A stretch of 64,000 nt of DNA from Saccharopolyspora gloriosae (GTDB taxonomy: Bacteria; Actinomycetota; Actinomycetes; Mycobacteriales; Pseudonocardiaceae): contig NZ_JACHIV010000001.1 of assembly GCF_014203325.1 (NCBI RefSeq), forward strand, positions 2,543,501 through 2,607,500, read 5' to 3'. Both the position numbers and the translations under genes were made by a program. Below are positions 1-8,484 of the stretch, piece after piece. How positions within the stretch are numbered: position 1 is the stretch's first letter; each line of letters opens with the position of its first letter. The notes under the pieces were generated by a model. The model saw only the letters and a program-made list of their open reading frames with translations, searched no databases and was not told the origin of the DNA.

Positions 1-1142
1 CGTGCTTCCAGGCCTGGCCCGCCGCCGGCGCGCGGCGCGGCACGACGCTGGAGGACCTGCTCGAGGAGGCCCGGCGGGCGCCGGAACCCGACCCGGTGGT
101 GCCGCAGCCGCGCCGTCCGGGCGGTGTGGTGCTGCTGACCAGCGGCACCACCGGCCGCCCGAAAGGCGCTCGCCGCGAGGTGCGGTCGGCGTTGAGCGCC
201 GCCGAGTTCCTGGACCGGATCCCGCTGCGCTCCGGCGAAGCCACCTTCATCGCGTCCCCGCTGTTCCACGCCATCGGCTACTCGCAGCTGACGCTGGCGT
301 TCGGACTCGGCAGCACCGTCGTGGTGCGGCGCAGGTTCGACGCCGAGCAGGTGGCCCGCGCGGTGCACGAGCACGGGTGCACCGCGCTGGTGCTGGTGCC
401 GACGGTGCTGCAGCGGCTGCTCGACCTGGACGAGGACTTCCTGCGCGCGACCACGTCGACGTTGCGCGTGGTGGTGGTGTCGGGTTCGGTGCTGGCGCCG
501 GAACTGGTGCAGGACGCCGCCGAGCTGATCGGTGAGGTGCTCTACAACCTGTACGGCTCCACGGAGGCGGCGGTCGCCGCGGTCGCGACGCCGCGAGAGC
601 TGCGCCGGGCCCCAGGAACGGTGGGGCGCAGCCCGCGCGGGTGCGCCGTGCGGCTCTACGACGCGGAGAACCGGCGCATCACCCGGCCCGGCGCGGTGGG
701 GCGGATCTTCGCGGGCGGGCCGCTGATGTTCACCGGGTACACCAGCAGCGCCGGCCGGCCGCAGATCGACGGGCTCGTCGACACCGGGGACCTCGGCCAC
801 CTCGACGACTCCGGCCTGCTGTTCGTGGACGGCCGAGCCGACGACATGATCATCTCGGGTGGGGAGAACGTGTTCCCCGCCGAAGTCGAGCACGTGATCG
901 CCACCCACCACGCCGTCAAGGACGTCGCGGTGCTCGGCATCGCCGACGCGGAGTTCGGCCAACGCCTGCACGCCTACGTGGTGCCCATCCCCGGAGCCGA
1001 GCTGCACCCGCAGGAGATCGTCGAGTTCGTCCGCGCCCGGATGGCGCGGCACAAGGTCCCCCGCGAGGTCGAACTGGTGCGCTCGGTGCCGCGCAACCCC
1101 ACCGGCAAGATCCTGCGCCGCGCCCTCGCCGAACCGCGCTGA
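1..1142 (+). CDS. Acyl-CoA synthetase (AMP-binding, FadD-like), 5' truncated
   Basis: This gene runs in from the left edge; the reading frame is open from base 3, so the start codon and about 100 to 150 N-terminal residues are missing. The visible part has the full set of adenylate-forming motifs: the P-loop LLTSGTTGRPKG, the LYNLYGSTEA motif, the hinge DGRADDMIISGGENVFP, and the C-terminal NPTGKILRR with its catalytic lysine. Enzymes of this family activate a carboxylic acid with ATP and load it onto CoA. The substrate cannot be read from sequence. The flavin monooxygenase and GMC oxidase that follow on the same strand suggest a long-chain or steroid-derived acid. It ends 118 bases before the monooxygenase start. 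Confidence 0.9.
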   Translation, partial: CFQAWPAAGARRGTTLEDLLEEARRAPEPDPVVPQPRRPGGVVLLTSGTTGRPKGARREVRSALSAAEFLDRIPLRSGEATFIASPLFHAIGYSQLTLAFGLGSTVVVRRRFDAEQVARAVHEHGCTALVLVPTVLQRLLDLDEDFLRATTSTLRVVVVSGSVLAPELVQDAAELIGEVLYNLYGSTEAAVAAVATPRELRRAPGTVGRSPRGCAVRLYDAENRRITRPGAVGRIFAGGPLMFTGYTSSAGRPQIDGLVDTGDLGHLDDSGLLFVDGRADDMIISGGENVFPAEVEHVIATHHAVKDVAVLGIADAEFGQRLHAYVVPIPGAELHPQEIVEFVRARMARHKVPREVELVRSVPRNPTGKILRRALAEPR

Positions 1143-1260
1143 ACCCGCAGCGCACCGCAGTGTCCGAAACTGTCAATGATCTGACCGTCGGCGTCAGACC
1201 GGACGAGCGAACCCGGCTTAACGTGATCGTGTCCGCAGCGCACGAACACGAGGAGCATCC

Positions 1261-2733
1261 ATGTCGCCGATCCGCCAACCGCATGTCGCCATCATCGGCA
1301 GCGGGTTCGCGGGCATCGCGGTGGCCGCTCAGCTCAAGCGCGCCGGGCACACCTCCTTCACGATCTTCGAGCGCGCTCCCGGCGTCGGCGGGGTGTGGCG
1401 CGACAACACCTACCCGGGCGCGGCCTGCGACGTTCCCTCGCACCTGTACTCCTACTCGTTCGTGCCGGAACCCACGTGGCGGCGCCGGTTCGCCGAGCAG
1501 CCGGAGATCCTGCAATACCTGCGCCGCTGCGTCGAACAGCACCGGCTGACCCGGCACCTGCGGTTGAACACGGCCATCGAGGCGGCCGACTACGACGAGA
1601 GATCCCGGCGCTGGCGGCTGCGCACCGGTTCGGGCGAGGTCGTCGAGGCCGACGTGCTGGTGCCCGCGGTGGGCCAGCTCAGCGAACCGCTCATCCCGGA
1701 GCTGCCGGGCATGGGCGACTTCGCGGGCCCGATGTTCCACTCGGCCCGCTGGGACCACCAGGTGGACCTGCGCGACAAGCGGGTCGCGGTGATCGGAACC
1801 GGGGCGAGCGCGGTGCAGTTCGTGCCCGCCATCGCGGGCCGGGTGCGGGAGCTGACGGTGTTCCAGCGTTCCGCGCCGCACGTCGTGCCGCGGCCCGACC
1901 GCGCCTACCGGCCCTGGCACCGGTTCGTGTTCCGCAACGTGCCCGGCGCGCAGTCGCTGGCGCGGTTCGGCCTGTGGAGCTTCTTCGAGGCCGCCGGTCG
2001 CGGCCTGACGACGGCGCAGCCCATCGGCAAGGTGTTCTCGCTCGTCGCGGGCTGGCACCGGTCCACCCAGCTGCGGGCCGAGCAGGTGAGCGACGACCTC
2101 GCCCCGGACCATCCGATCGGGTGCAAGCGGGTGCTGTTCTCCAGCGAGTACTACCCGGCGTTCAACCGGCCGGGCGTGCGGGCGGAGACCAGCCGCATCG
2201 AGCGGGTCACGCCGCAGGGCCTGCGCACCGCGGACGGCACCGAGCACCCGGCCGACGTGGTGATCTTCGGAACGGGGTTCGACGCGAGCAACTTCCTGTC
2301 CTCGATGGCGGTGCGCGGTGTCGGCGGCACCCGGCTCGACGAGGTGTGGGAGCAGGGCGCCCGCGCCTACCTGGGCATGGCGGTGCCGCGGTTCCCGAAC
2401 ATGTTCGTGATGTACGGCCCGAACACCAACCTCGGTTCCGGTTCCGTCGTGCACATGCTGGAGAGCCAGGCCAAGTACGTGGTGCGCCTGGTGCGCAGGC
2501 TCGCGCGGCGTCCCGGCGCCGCGCTGGAGGTGCGCCCGGAGGCGGCGGAGCGCTTCGACCGCGAGATCCAGCAGCGGCTGCGCGACAGCGTGTTCACCTC
2601 CTGCCAGAGCTGGTACCGCGACGAGAGCGGCCGGATCAGCACGAACTGGCCGGGTTCGATGACCGAGTACCGCCGCCGCACCCGCTGCCCCGACCTGTCC
2701 GACTACCAGGTGCTCGCGCCGTCCACGACATGA
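1261..2733 (+). CDS. Flavin-containing (Baeyer-Villiger type) monooxygenase
   Basis: The 490-residue protein has an N-terminal FAD dinucleotide fold (IIGSGFAGIA near residue 12) and a second NAD(P)H fold (VIGTGASAVQ near residue 180). Between them lies the Baeyer-Villiger fingerprint FxGxxxHxxxW, seen here as FAGPMFHSARW at about residues 154-164. The GGVWRDNTYPGAACD stretch is typical of the cyclohexanone/MymA-like group. Such enzymes insert oxygen into ketones or oxidise heteroatoms with NADPH and O2. The ATG at 1261 has the purine-rich GAGGAG just upstream. Pairing with a FadD-like gene recalls the mycobacterial mymA-fadD13 neighbourhood, but the substrate is unknown. Confidence 0.9.
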   Translation: MSPIRQPHVAIIGSGFAGIAVAAQLKRAGHTSFTIFERAPGVGGVWRDNTYPGAACDVPSHLYSYSFVPEPTWRRRFAEQPEILQYLRRCVEQHRLTRHLRLNTAIEAADYDERSRRWRLRTGSGEVVEADVLVPAVGQLSEPLIPELPGMGDFAGPMFHSARWDHQVDLRDKRVAVIGTGASAVQFVPAIAGRVRELTVFQRSAPHVVPRPDRAYRPWHRFVFRNVPGAQSLARFGLWSFFEAAGRGLTTAQPIGKVFSLVAGWHRSTQLRAEQVSDDLAPDHPIGCKRVLFSSEYYPAFNRPGVRAETSRIERVTPQGLRTADGTEHPADVVIFGTGFDASNFLSSMAVRGVGGTRLDEVWEQGARAYLGMAVPRFPNMFVMYGPNTNLGSGSVVHMLESQAKYVVRLVRRLARRPGAALEVRPEAAERFDREIQQRLRDSVFTSCQSWYRDESGRISTNWPGSMTEYRRRTRCPDLSDYQVLAPSTT

Positions 2734-2878
2734 TCGCCCGACGCGGCGCGGCCGCGGTGATCACCCGCCGTCGCGGCGATTCCCGCTCCCGGTACGGTCA
2801 CGCGACTCGTCCTGCAAGATCATCAAGAGCTGACAATTCGAGCGGGCCGACGCCGGCCCGGATCCCTGCGAGGTGTGC

Positions 2879-4567
2879 ATGCCCGGCCACGATTACGACG
2901 TGCTCGTCATCGGCTCCGGTTTCGGCGGCGGAGTCTCCGCGCTGCGGCTCACGGAGAAGGGCTACCGCGTCGGAGTGCTGGAAGCGGGCAAGCGGTTCAC
3001 CGACGCGGACTTCCCGAAGACGTCGTGGCGGCTGCGGGACTACCTCTACATCCCGGCGCTGGGCTGCTACGGGATCTTCCGGTTCAGCCTGCTCAAGGAC
3101 GTGCTGATCCTCAGCGGAGCGGGGGTCGGCGGCGGATCGCTGGTCTACGCGAACACGCTCTACGAGCCGCCCGCGGAGTTCTACGCCCACCAGCAGTGGG
3201 CCGGGATCACCGACTGGAAGGACGAGCTCGCCCCGTACTACGACCAGGCCAAGCGGATGCTGGGCGTGACGGAGAACCCGCGCGACACGCCCTCGGACCG
3301 CGCGATGCGCGAGGTCGCCGAAGACCTGGGCATCGCCGGGACCTACCACCGCGCCCAGGTCGGCGTGTACTTCGGCGAGCCGGGGGAGACGGTGCCCGAC
3401 CCGTTCTTCGGCGGCGCCGGACCGGAGCGCAAGGGCTGCCTGCACTGCGGTGAATGCATGACCGGCTGCCGGCACAACGCGAAGAACACGGTGGCGAAGA
3501 ACTACCTTCACCTGGCGGAGAGCGCGGGCGCGGCGGTGCACCCGATGACCACGGTGACCGCGGTGCGCCCGCTGCCCGACGGCGGCTACGCCGTCGACAC
3601 CGTGCGCACCGGGCGGCGGATCCGCAAGCAGCGCCGCACGTTCACCGCCGCCGAGGTGGTGTTCTCCGCTTCCGCGCTGGGAACCCAGAAGTTGCTGCAC
3701 AAGATGCGCGACGAGTCGGTACTGCCGCGGATCTCGCCCCGGCTCGGGGTGCTCAGCCGCACCAACTCCGAGCAGATCCTCGCCGCCCGCGCCCGCGGCG
3801 ACGAGCAGGACTACAGCGAGGGCGTCACCATCACGTCCTCCATCCACCCGGATTCGACGACCCACATCGAGCCGGTGCGCTACGGCAAGGGCAGCAACCT
3901 GCTGGCACTGCTGGAGGCGACGCTGGTCGACCCGAAGCCGGGCCGGAACCGGTTGCTGCTGGGGCTGCGGCGCATGTTGCGCAACTGGCGGGACCTGCCG
4001 ACGCTGCACAACCCGCGCCGCTGGTCGCAGCAGACGATCGTGCTGCTGGTCATGCAAGCGGTGGACAACTCCCTGACGCTGCGGACCAAGCGCGGGTTGT
4101 TCGGCCGCAAGCTCAGCAGCGAGCAAGGCGCGGGGGAGCCGAACCCGACGTGGATCCCCTCCGGGCACGCGGCGGCGCGCTCGCTGGCGGACAAGATCGA
4201 CGGAGTGCCCGCGGGCAGCTGGGCGGACCTGGCGAACGTGCCGATCACGGGGCACTTCATCGGTGGCTGCGCGATCGGTTCGGACGCCGAGCACGGCGTG
4301 GTCGACGCCTACCACCGGCTCTACGGCCACCCCGGGCTGCACGTCGTGGACGGTTCGACGATCTCGGCGAACCTCGGGGTGAACCCGTCGCTGACCATCA
4401 CCGCGCAGGCCGAGCGCGCGATGGCGCTGTGGCCGAACAAGGGCGAACCGGACCGCCGCCCCGAACTCGGCGAGCCCTACCAGCGGATCACCCCGAGCCG
4501 GCCGGTCGGCCCCGTCGTCCCCGAGGCGGCACCCGGCGCGCTGCGGCTGCCGGTGACACCGGTCTGA
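2879..4567 (+). CDS. GMC-family FAD oxidoreductase, cholesterol-oxidase-like (ChoD type)
   Basis: About 562 residues. The N-terminus carries the FAD motif VIGSGFGGGVSALRL, and the C-terminus the GMC signature HVVDGSTISANLGVNPS with HFIGGCAIG before it. Near residues 187-197 there is a CxxCxxCxxxC cluster (CLHCGECMTGC) followed by RHNAKNT, which is typical of the mycobacterial ChoD subgroup rather than of classical cholesterol oxidases. The family oxidises alcohols, for the ChoD subgroup probably 3-hydroxysteroids, but activity on cholesterol is not certain for this branch. I chose the ATG at 2879 because GAGG lies 5 bases upstream; a GTG at 2873 is in frame. A short hairpin (4576-4591) follows the stop. 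Confidence 0.87.
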   Translation: MPGHDYDVLVIGSGFGGGVSALRLTEKGYRVGVLEAGKRFTDADFPKTSWRLRDYLYIPALGCYGIFRFSLLKDVLILSGAGVGGGSLVYANTLYEPPAEFYAHQQWAGITDWKDELAPYYDQAKRMLGVTENPRDTPSDRAMREVAEDLGIAGTYHRAQVGVYFGEPGETVPDPFFGGAGPERKGCLHCGECMTGCRHNAKNTVAKNYLHLAESAGAAVHPMTTVTAVRPLPDGGYAVDTVRTGRRIRKQRRTFTAAEVVFSASALGTQKLLHKMRDESVLPRISPRLGVLSRTNSEQILAARARGDEQDYSEGVTITSSIHPDSTTHIEPVRYGKGSNLLALLEATLVDPKPGRNRLLLGLRRMLRNWRDLPTLHNPRRWSQQTIVLLVMQAVDNSLTLRTKRGLFGRKLSSEQGAGEPNPTWIPSGHAAARSLADKIDGVPAGSWADLANVPITGHFIGGCAIGSDAEHGVVDAYHRLYGHPGLHVVDGSTISANLGVNPSLTITAQAERAMALWPNKGEPDRRPELGEPYQRITPSRPVGPVVPEAAPGALRLPVTPV

Positions 4568-4575
4568 CAGCCTGT

Positions 4576-4591
4576 TCCGGTGGGGACCGGA
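4576..4591. terminator. Short hairpin between GMC oxidase and ADC-like gene
   Basis: A 6-bp perfect stem (TCCGGT/ACCGGA) with a GGGG loop lies 8 bases after the GMC stop codon. It has no T-tract, so it may be a weak terminator or an mRNA-processing hairpin inside the operon. Confidence 0.3.
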
Positions 4592-4618
4592 CCAGGACAC
4601 CCATGAAGAGGAGCACCG

Positions 4619-5245
4619 ATGCCCTATCCGCCCGAACCCTGGGAGCTGCGCGGCAGCCTGCATCTGTCGCTGTGGCGGCTGCCCGACGCGGAGCTGCCGG
4701 GCACTCCGGTGGAGACGCCGCCGATCCTCGTCGGCGGGTCCGGGTTCGTCGGCACCGCCTGGGTGGTCTACGGCCAGGGCAGCGTCATGGAGTACAACGA
4801 GCTGCTCACCGCGGTGCTGGTGCACGACCGGTTGACGCCGCGGGTGCACATCAGCCACATCTGGGTCGACAGCGCCGATTCCGAGCAGGGCGGCCGGGAG
4901 CTGTGGGGCATTCCCAAGCGGCAGGCCGAGTTCCAGCTGCGCTCCAGCACCGGTGAGTCCCGCTTCTCGCGGGTGACGTCGTTCGCGGCCGGTGGCATCG
5001 CCTCCGCCGGGTTCAGCCGCGTCGCGTCGCTGCCCGGGGCCTGGCCGTTCGCCTACCGCATCGCCCAGGACCTCAACGGGTTCCAGCAGACGCCGGTCAG
5101 CGGATCGTCCAGCGTCGTCTGGTGCACCTCGTCGTGGCGATTCGAGCCGGACGGTCCGTTGGGCTGGCTGGGCGGACGGCGGCCGGTGGCGAGCCTGGCG
5201 CTCAACGACTTCGCGATGCGGTTCGGCTCCGAAGGCGCCCGGTAG
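4619..5245 (+). CDS. Acetoacetate-decarboxylase-superfamily protein
   Basis: The 208-residue protein resembles the acetoacetate decarboxylase (ADC) fold, with MEYNELL, HISHIWVDS and RELWGIPKR stretches like those around the ADC active site and a lysine in the WGIPKR segment. It has no signal peptide or membrane segment. The catalytic role is uncertain, since many actinobacterial ADC-like proteins are not proven decarboxylases. It starts 51 bases after the GMC oxidase behind a strong GAAGAGGAGC ribosome site, so it is probably in the same operon and may act on a product of that oxidase. Confidence 0.72.
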   Translation: MPYPPEPWELRGSLHLSLWRLPDAELPGTPVETPPILVGGSGFVGTAWVVYGQGSVMEYNELLTAVLVHDRLTPRVHISHIWVDSADSEQGGRELWGIPKRQAEFQLRSSTGESRFSRVTSFAAGGIASAGFSRVASLPGAWPFAYRIAQDLNGFQQTPVSGSSSVVWCTSSWRFEPDGPLGWLGGRRPVASLALNDFAMRFGSEGAR

Positions 5246-5283
5246 GGTCCCGCGACGGCGCCGGCACCAGCAGCTCCGGGCGC

Positions 5284-5303
5284 CGGAAAAATCCCGTTTT
5301 CCG
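5284..5303. terminator. Hairpin after ADC-like gene
   Basis: CGGAAAA (5284-5290) pairs perfectly with TTTTCCG (5297-5303) around a 6-base loop, 38 bases after the stop of the ADC-like gene. The T-rich right arm makes it a plausible terminator. Confidence 0.45.
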
Positions 5304-5320
5304 TTGGTGTGAGCCGGAAT

Positions 5321-5353
5321 CGGGCGTTGTGGCGAACTCGGCCACGACGCCCG
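5321..5353. promoter_or_regulatory. 13-bp hairpin in the tenA upstream region
   Basis: Arms 5321-5333 and 5341-5353 pair over 13 bp with one G-T wobble and a 7-base loop. It ends 31 bases before the TenA-like start. It could be a second terminator of the upstream operon or a regulatory structure in the leader. No TPP-riboswitch core is visible. Confidence 0.35.
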
Positions 5354-5384
5354 TTCCGGGCCCGGTCGTGCGACCATCTAGGTC

Positions 5385-6044
5385 ATGACTGGTTCCGCAC
5401 GCGCACTGCTCGACTCGATTCATCACGAACTCGCCCCCCGCGAAGGGGAGAATCGACTGGTGCCGCTCGTGCAGGAGGGCACCGCCCCCCGGTCGGTGCT
5501 GGGCGCGCTGGCCGCCGAGGAATCCCGCATCGTGCCGTGCGACTGGCGCAGCTTCCTGACCCTGTCCGCGCGCGCCGCCGACCGCCCCACCCGCGAGTTC
5601 TTCGCGGGTCTCGCCCAGGGCGAGGGGGCCGCGCTCGAAGCGCTGCCGAAGCTCTCCGCCGCGCTGGGCTGGAGCGAGCAGGACGTCGCCGACTACCGCC
5701 CGAAGGCCGGGTGCCAGGCGTATCCGGCGTACATGTCGTGGCTGGCGCTGCACGCCGACCCCGGCGACGCGGCGGTGGCGATCGTGTCCAACTTCGCCGC
5801 GTTCGGCGCGTATTGCGCCGAGGTCGCCCGAGCGCTGCGCACCCGGTACGGACTGTCCGATTCGGACTGCGAGTTCTTCGACCTGTTCGGCACTCCCGTG
5901 CCCGGCGCCGACGAGCAGGCCGAGGCCGCGGTGCAGGCGGGGCTCGACGCGGGTACCACCACCGAGGCGCTCGCCCGCCAGTACGCGGGCCTGTTCCAGG
6001 ACTACGAGCTCATGTTCTGGAACACGCTTCCTGACGAGATGTAG
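5385..6044 (+). CDS. TenA/heme-oxygenase-fold protein (TenA-like)
   Basis: The 219-residue, all-helical protein resembles the TENA/THI-4 family, which shares the heme-oxygenase fold and includes thiaminase II and aminopyrimidine hydrolases that salvage thiamin breakdown products. Cys and Tyr positions such as AGCQAYPAYMSW and DYELMFWNTL fit this fold, but I cannot align the catalytic Cys with confidence, and some relatives are not thiamin enzymes. It starts with ATG 139 bases after the ADC-like gene, beyond two hairpins, so it probably has its own promoter. No thiamin gene is nearby. Confidence 0.68.
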   Translation: MTGSARALLDSIHHELAPREGENRLVPLVQEGTAPRSVLGALAAEESRIVPCDWRSFLTLSARAADRPTREFFAGLAQGEGAALEALPKLSAALGWSEQDVADYRPKAGCQAYPAYMSWLALHADPGDAAVAIVSNFAAFGAYCAEVARALRTRYGLSDSDCEFFDLFGTPVPGADEQAEAAVQAGLDAGTTTEALARQYAGLFQDYELMFWNTLPDEM

Positions 6045-6055
6045 CGATGGGGCTC

Positions 6056-6250
6056 GATCTTTGATCTTGGCCTGCGTAGGGGTCGGGTGGCGGAACCTCA
6101 GCGTTCTTCTCGCTGCGGGATCTTTTTCCCGAGTGGCTCCGCCACGAGGGAAGAAGCTGTCCTCGTGAGGAAACCGCTGAGAACCCGCGGGTGGTCGTTG
6201 TGCTCTGGCTGGTCACTGCTCAGCTGCTTCGCCGCTGACAAGACAACGAC
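6056..6250 (+). repeat. Intergenic palindromic repeat element, copy 1
   Basis: Copy 1 lies between two convergent genes (the TenA-like gene and the GGDEF/HD-GYP gene). It has the shared order: a GATCTTTGATCTT start, CTGCGTAGG, a left palindrome arm near 6107-6120, the GCTGCGGGATCTTTTTCCC loop, a right arm near 6169-6186 ending GCTGAGAACCC, then GGTCACTGCTCAG and a short hairpin at 6220-6238. Its left arm has drifted, so its stem is imperfect. The loop type matches copy 4. Confidence 0.7.
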
Positions 6251-6308
6251 CGACAGCGCCGCTCACCTGGGAAGTCGATGTCAAGACAGGTGGTCGGCGG
6301 CTGGTTCG

Positions 6309-8393
6309 TCAGCTCTTGGCCGGGAGCAGTGGTGGTAGCCGGTGGATCTCGCCGTCGGCGTGCAGGCGCAGGAAGGCGTCCACGACGGCCGGGTCGAACT
6401 GCGTGCCGCGGCCGTCGCGCAGTTCCTGCAGCGCCTCGTCGACGGTGAGGGTGCGCCGGTAGGGCCGGTCGGCGAGCATCGTCGCCCACGCGTCGCAGAC
6501 CGAGATGATCCGCGCCTCGAACCGGATCGTCGCCGCGGCCAGTCCCAACGGGTAGCCCTTGCCGTCCCAGCGCTCGTGGTGCTGGCGCACGATCTCGGCG
6601 ATCTCGTGCAGGTCCGGCACCGACCGCAGCAGGTGGTAGCCGTGATCGGGGTGCTGGCGCAGCAACGCCCACTCCGCCTCGTCGAGCGCGGCGGGTTTGC
6701 TCAGCACCGACTCCGGGATGACGATCTTGCCGACGTCGTGCAGGCGCCCGGCGAGTTCGGTGTTGTGCACGGTCGCGGCGTCGCCGCCCATCGCCCGGCA
6801 CACGACCCGCGCGTAGGACCCGACGGCGCGACCGTGCGAGTGCGAGGACAAGTAGTGGTCGACCTGGTCGCTGACCGAGTGCAGGTAGCCGAGCGCCGCG
6901 GTGTGGTCCACCGCGGTCACGGCGACCGGGCGCTCGCCCACCGAGATCCGGTCGCGGCCTTCGGCCTTCGCCGCGTACAGCGCGCGGTCGGCGGCGGCCA
7001 CGATCTGCATCGGATCGTCCTCCTGACCGGTCGCCCGCGCCGCCCCGACCGAGGTGGTGACCGCGATCCACTCCGCGCGCTCGACGACGACCGGTTCCCG
7101 CGCGACCGCCAGCCGGAGCCGTTCGGCGATCGCCGGCACGTCCTCGTCGGCCACGTCCGTGCTCAGCAGCGCGAATTCCTCGCCGCCGTAGCGGGCCAGC
7201 ACGTCGCCTTCGCGCACGACCTCGCGCAGCCGGTTCGAGATCTCCACGAGCACGCGGTCGCCCACCGGGTGCCCGTAGCGGTCGTTGATGGACTTGAAGT
7301 GGTCGACGTCCACGATGAACACGGCGAGCCGCGTGCGGGCCCGGCTCGCGCGCCCCAGGGCCTTCGGCAGTTCCATCTCGAAGTACCGCCGCGTGTGCAG
7401 CCCGGTCAGCGAGTCCGTCACCGCGAGCCTGCGCTGCTCGGAGACCATCACCACCAGCCTGCCCAGGGTGAGCAGGAACAGCACCGCGCAGGCCACCGCG
7501 ATCGCGTTCACGTAGCCGTCGGAGACCCGGGCGTTCTCCAGCACCAGGATGCCGGGCGCGATGAGCGAGGCGGCGGCCAGCATCGTCACCCGCAGCGGGC
7601 TCAGGTTCAGCTCCCGGCCCGGCCCCGTCTGGGTCAGCGCGGCCATCGTCGGGTGCAGTCCGGCGGTGCCGAGGGCGATGTTGCCCGCGAGCCACAGCGC
7701 GTCCAGGAAGTTCCCGGCGAAGTAGCTGCCGTCGATCCGCTGCAGCACGTAGATCGAATCGGCGCCGAGGAACGCCAGCAGGTTGCCCACCAGCAGGAAG
7801 AACGACGGCGGGCGCGGACCGGGGTCGAGCAGCAGCCGCAACCCCACCGCCAGCAGCGCCAGGTCCAGCACCGGGTAGGCCACGTAGGCCGCCGTGGTCA
7901 GTCCGGACTCGGTCCCGCTGGTCAACGGCTTGATCAGGTACAGCCAGGACAGCAGGGCCGCCGCCACGCCCAGCACCGTCGCGTCGATGAGGCTCAGCAG
8001 GTCGCGCCGCGGCGAACGCGCTCTGATCAGCAGCAGCACCCCGGTGACGATCAGCGGGTAGTGCGCCAGGTAGAGGACGTCGGCGACGAACGGGAACGTG
8101 GTGATGCCCAGCAGGTAGTGCGCCGTGTAGAAGCTGGTGTCGGCGAGGAAGTACACGGCTTGGCTGCTGGCGATCAGCAGCCACGGCAGGCGCCAGCGCG
8201 GCCGGTGAACGCGCAGTCCGTACAGCAGGGCGGGCACCGCGGAGGCGCTGATGCCGCAGTAGAGCACGATCCGCAGCGGGTTCGTGGCGTCGTTCTCCGG
8301 GATGGCGAAGTAGGCGACGGCCACCAGCGCGCAGACCACCAAGTAGACCGGCCAGACGAGGCCGCCGAACGTCCGCCGAACCGAGCTGATCAT
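6309..8393 (-). CDS. Bifunctional GGDEF diguanylate cyclase / HD-GYP phosphodiesterase, membrane-anchored
   Basis: The 694-residue protein has about eight to nine membrane helices in its first 320 residues. A GGDEF domain follows with the active motif GGEEF near residue 402 and an RxxD inhibitory site (REGD) five residues before it. The C-terminal HD-GYP domain keeps HDVGK (near 551) and HHERWDGKGYP (near 611). Both catalytic sites look intact, so the enzyme may both make and break cyclic-di-GMP, or one domain may dominate. I chose the ATG at 8393 because GGAAAGG lies 5 bases upstream; an in-frame extension to 8480 has no such site and adds no recognisable sequence. The actual signal sensed by the membrane part is unknown. 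Confidence 0.9.
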   Translation of the reverse strand: MISSVRRTFGGLVWPVYLVVCALVAVAYFAIPENDATNPLRIVLYCGISASAVPALLYGLRVHRPRWRLPWLLIASSQAVYFLADTSFYTAHYLLGITTFPFVADVLYLAHYPLIVTGVLLLIRARSPRRDLLSLIDATVLGVAAALLSWLYLIKPLTSGTESGLTTAAYVAYPVLDLALLAVGLRLLLDPGPRPPSFFLLVGNLLAFLGADSIYVLQRIDGSYFAGNFLDALWLAGNIALGTAGLHPTMAALTQTGPGRELNLSPLRVTMLAAASLIAPGILVLENARVSDGYVNAIAVACAVLFLLTLGRLVVMVSEQRRLAVTDSLTGLHTRRYFEMELPKALGRASRARTRLAVFIVDVDHFKSINDRYGHPVGDRVLVEISNRLREVVREGDVLARYGGEEFALLSTDVADEDVPAIAERLRLAVAREPVVVERAEWIAVTTSVGAARATGQEDDPMQIVAAADRALYAAKAEGRDRISVGERPVAVTAVDHTAALGYLHSVSDQVDHYLSSHSHGRAVGSYARVVCRAMGGDAATVHNTELAGRLHDVGKIVIPESVLSKPAALDEAEWALLRQHPDHGYHLLRSVPDLHEIAEIVRQHHERWDGKGYPLGLAAATIRFEARIISVCDAWATMLADRPYRRTLTVDEALQELRDGRGTQFDPAVVDAFLRLHADGEIHRLPPLLPAKS

Positions 8394-8484
8394 CGAAGCC
8401 TTTCCACTGGGGACACGACCGTAGCGGTCGAGCGGTGGTCGATGCCATGCGTAAGAGCCCGATCCGCCGAAGATCGGCATCCAC

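Noticed and set aside
2798-5377. Very long open frame on the minus strand opposite the GMC oxidase and ADC-like genes
   Set aside because: Its translation is Arg/Ala/Gly/His-rich with no domain; it is the usual antisense shadow in GC-rich DNA.
5246-5384. TPP riboswitch upstream of the TenA-like gene
   Set aside because: The conserved CTGAGA and ACC-TGA cores are missing; only two hairpins are visible.
8394-8480. N-terminal extension of the GGDEF/HD-GYP protein
   Set aside because: No ribosome site upstream and no recognisable sequence; the ATG at 8393 is well supported.
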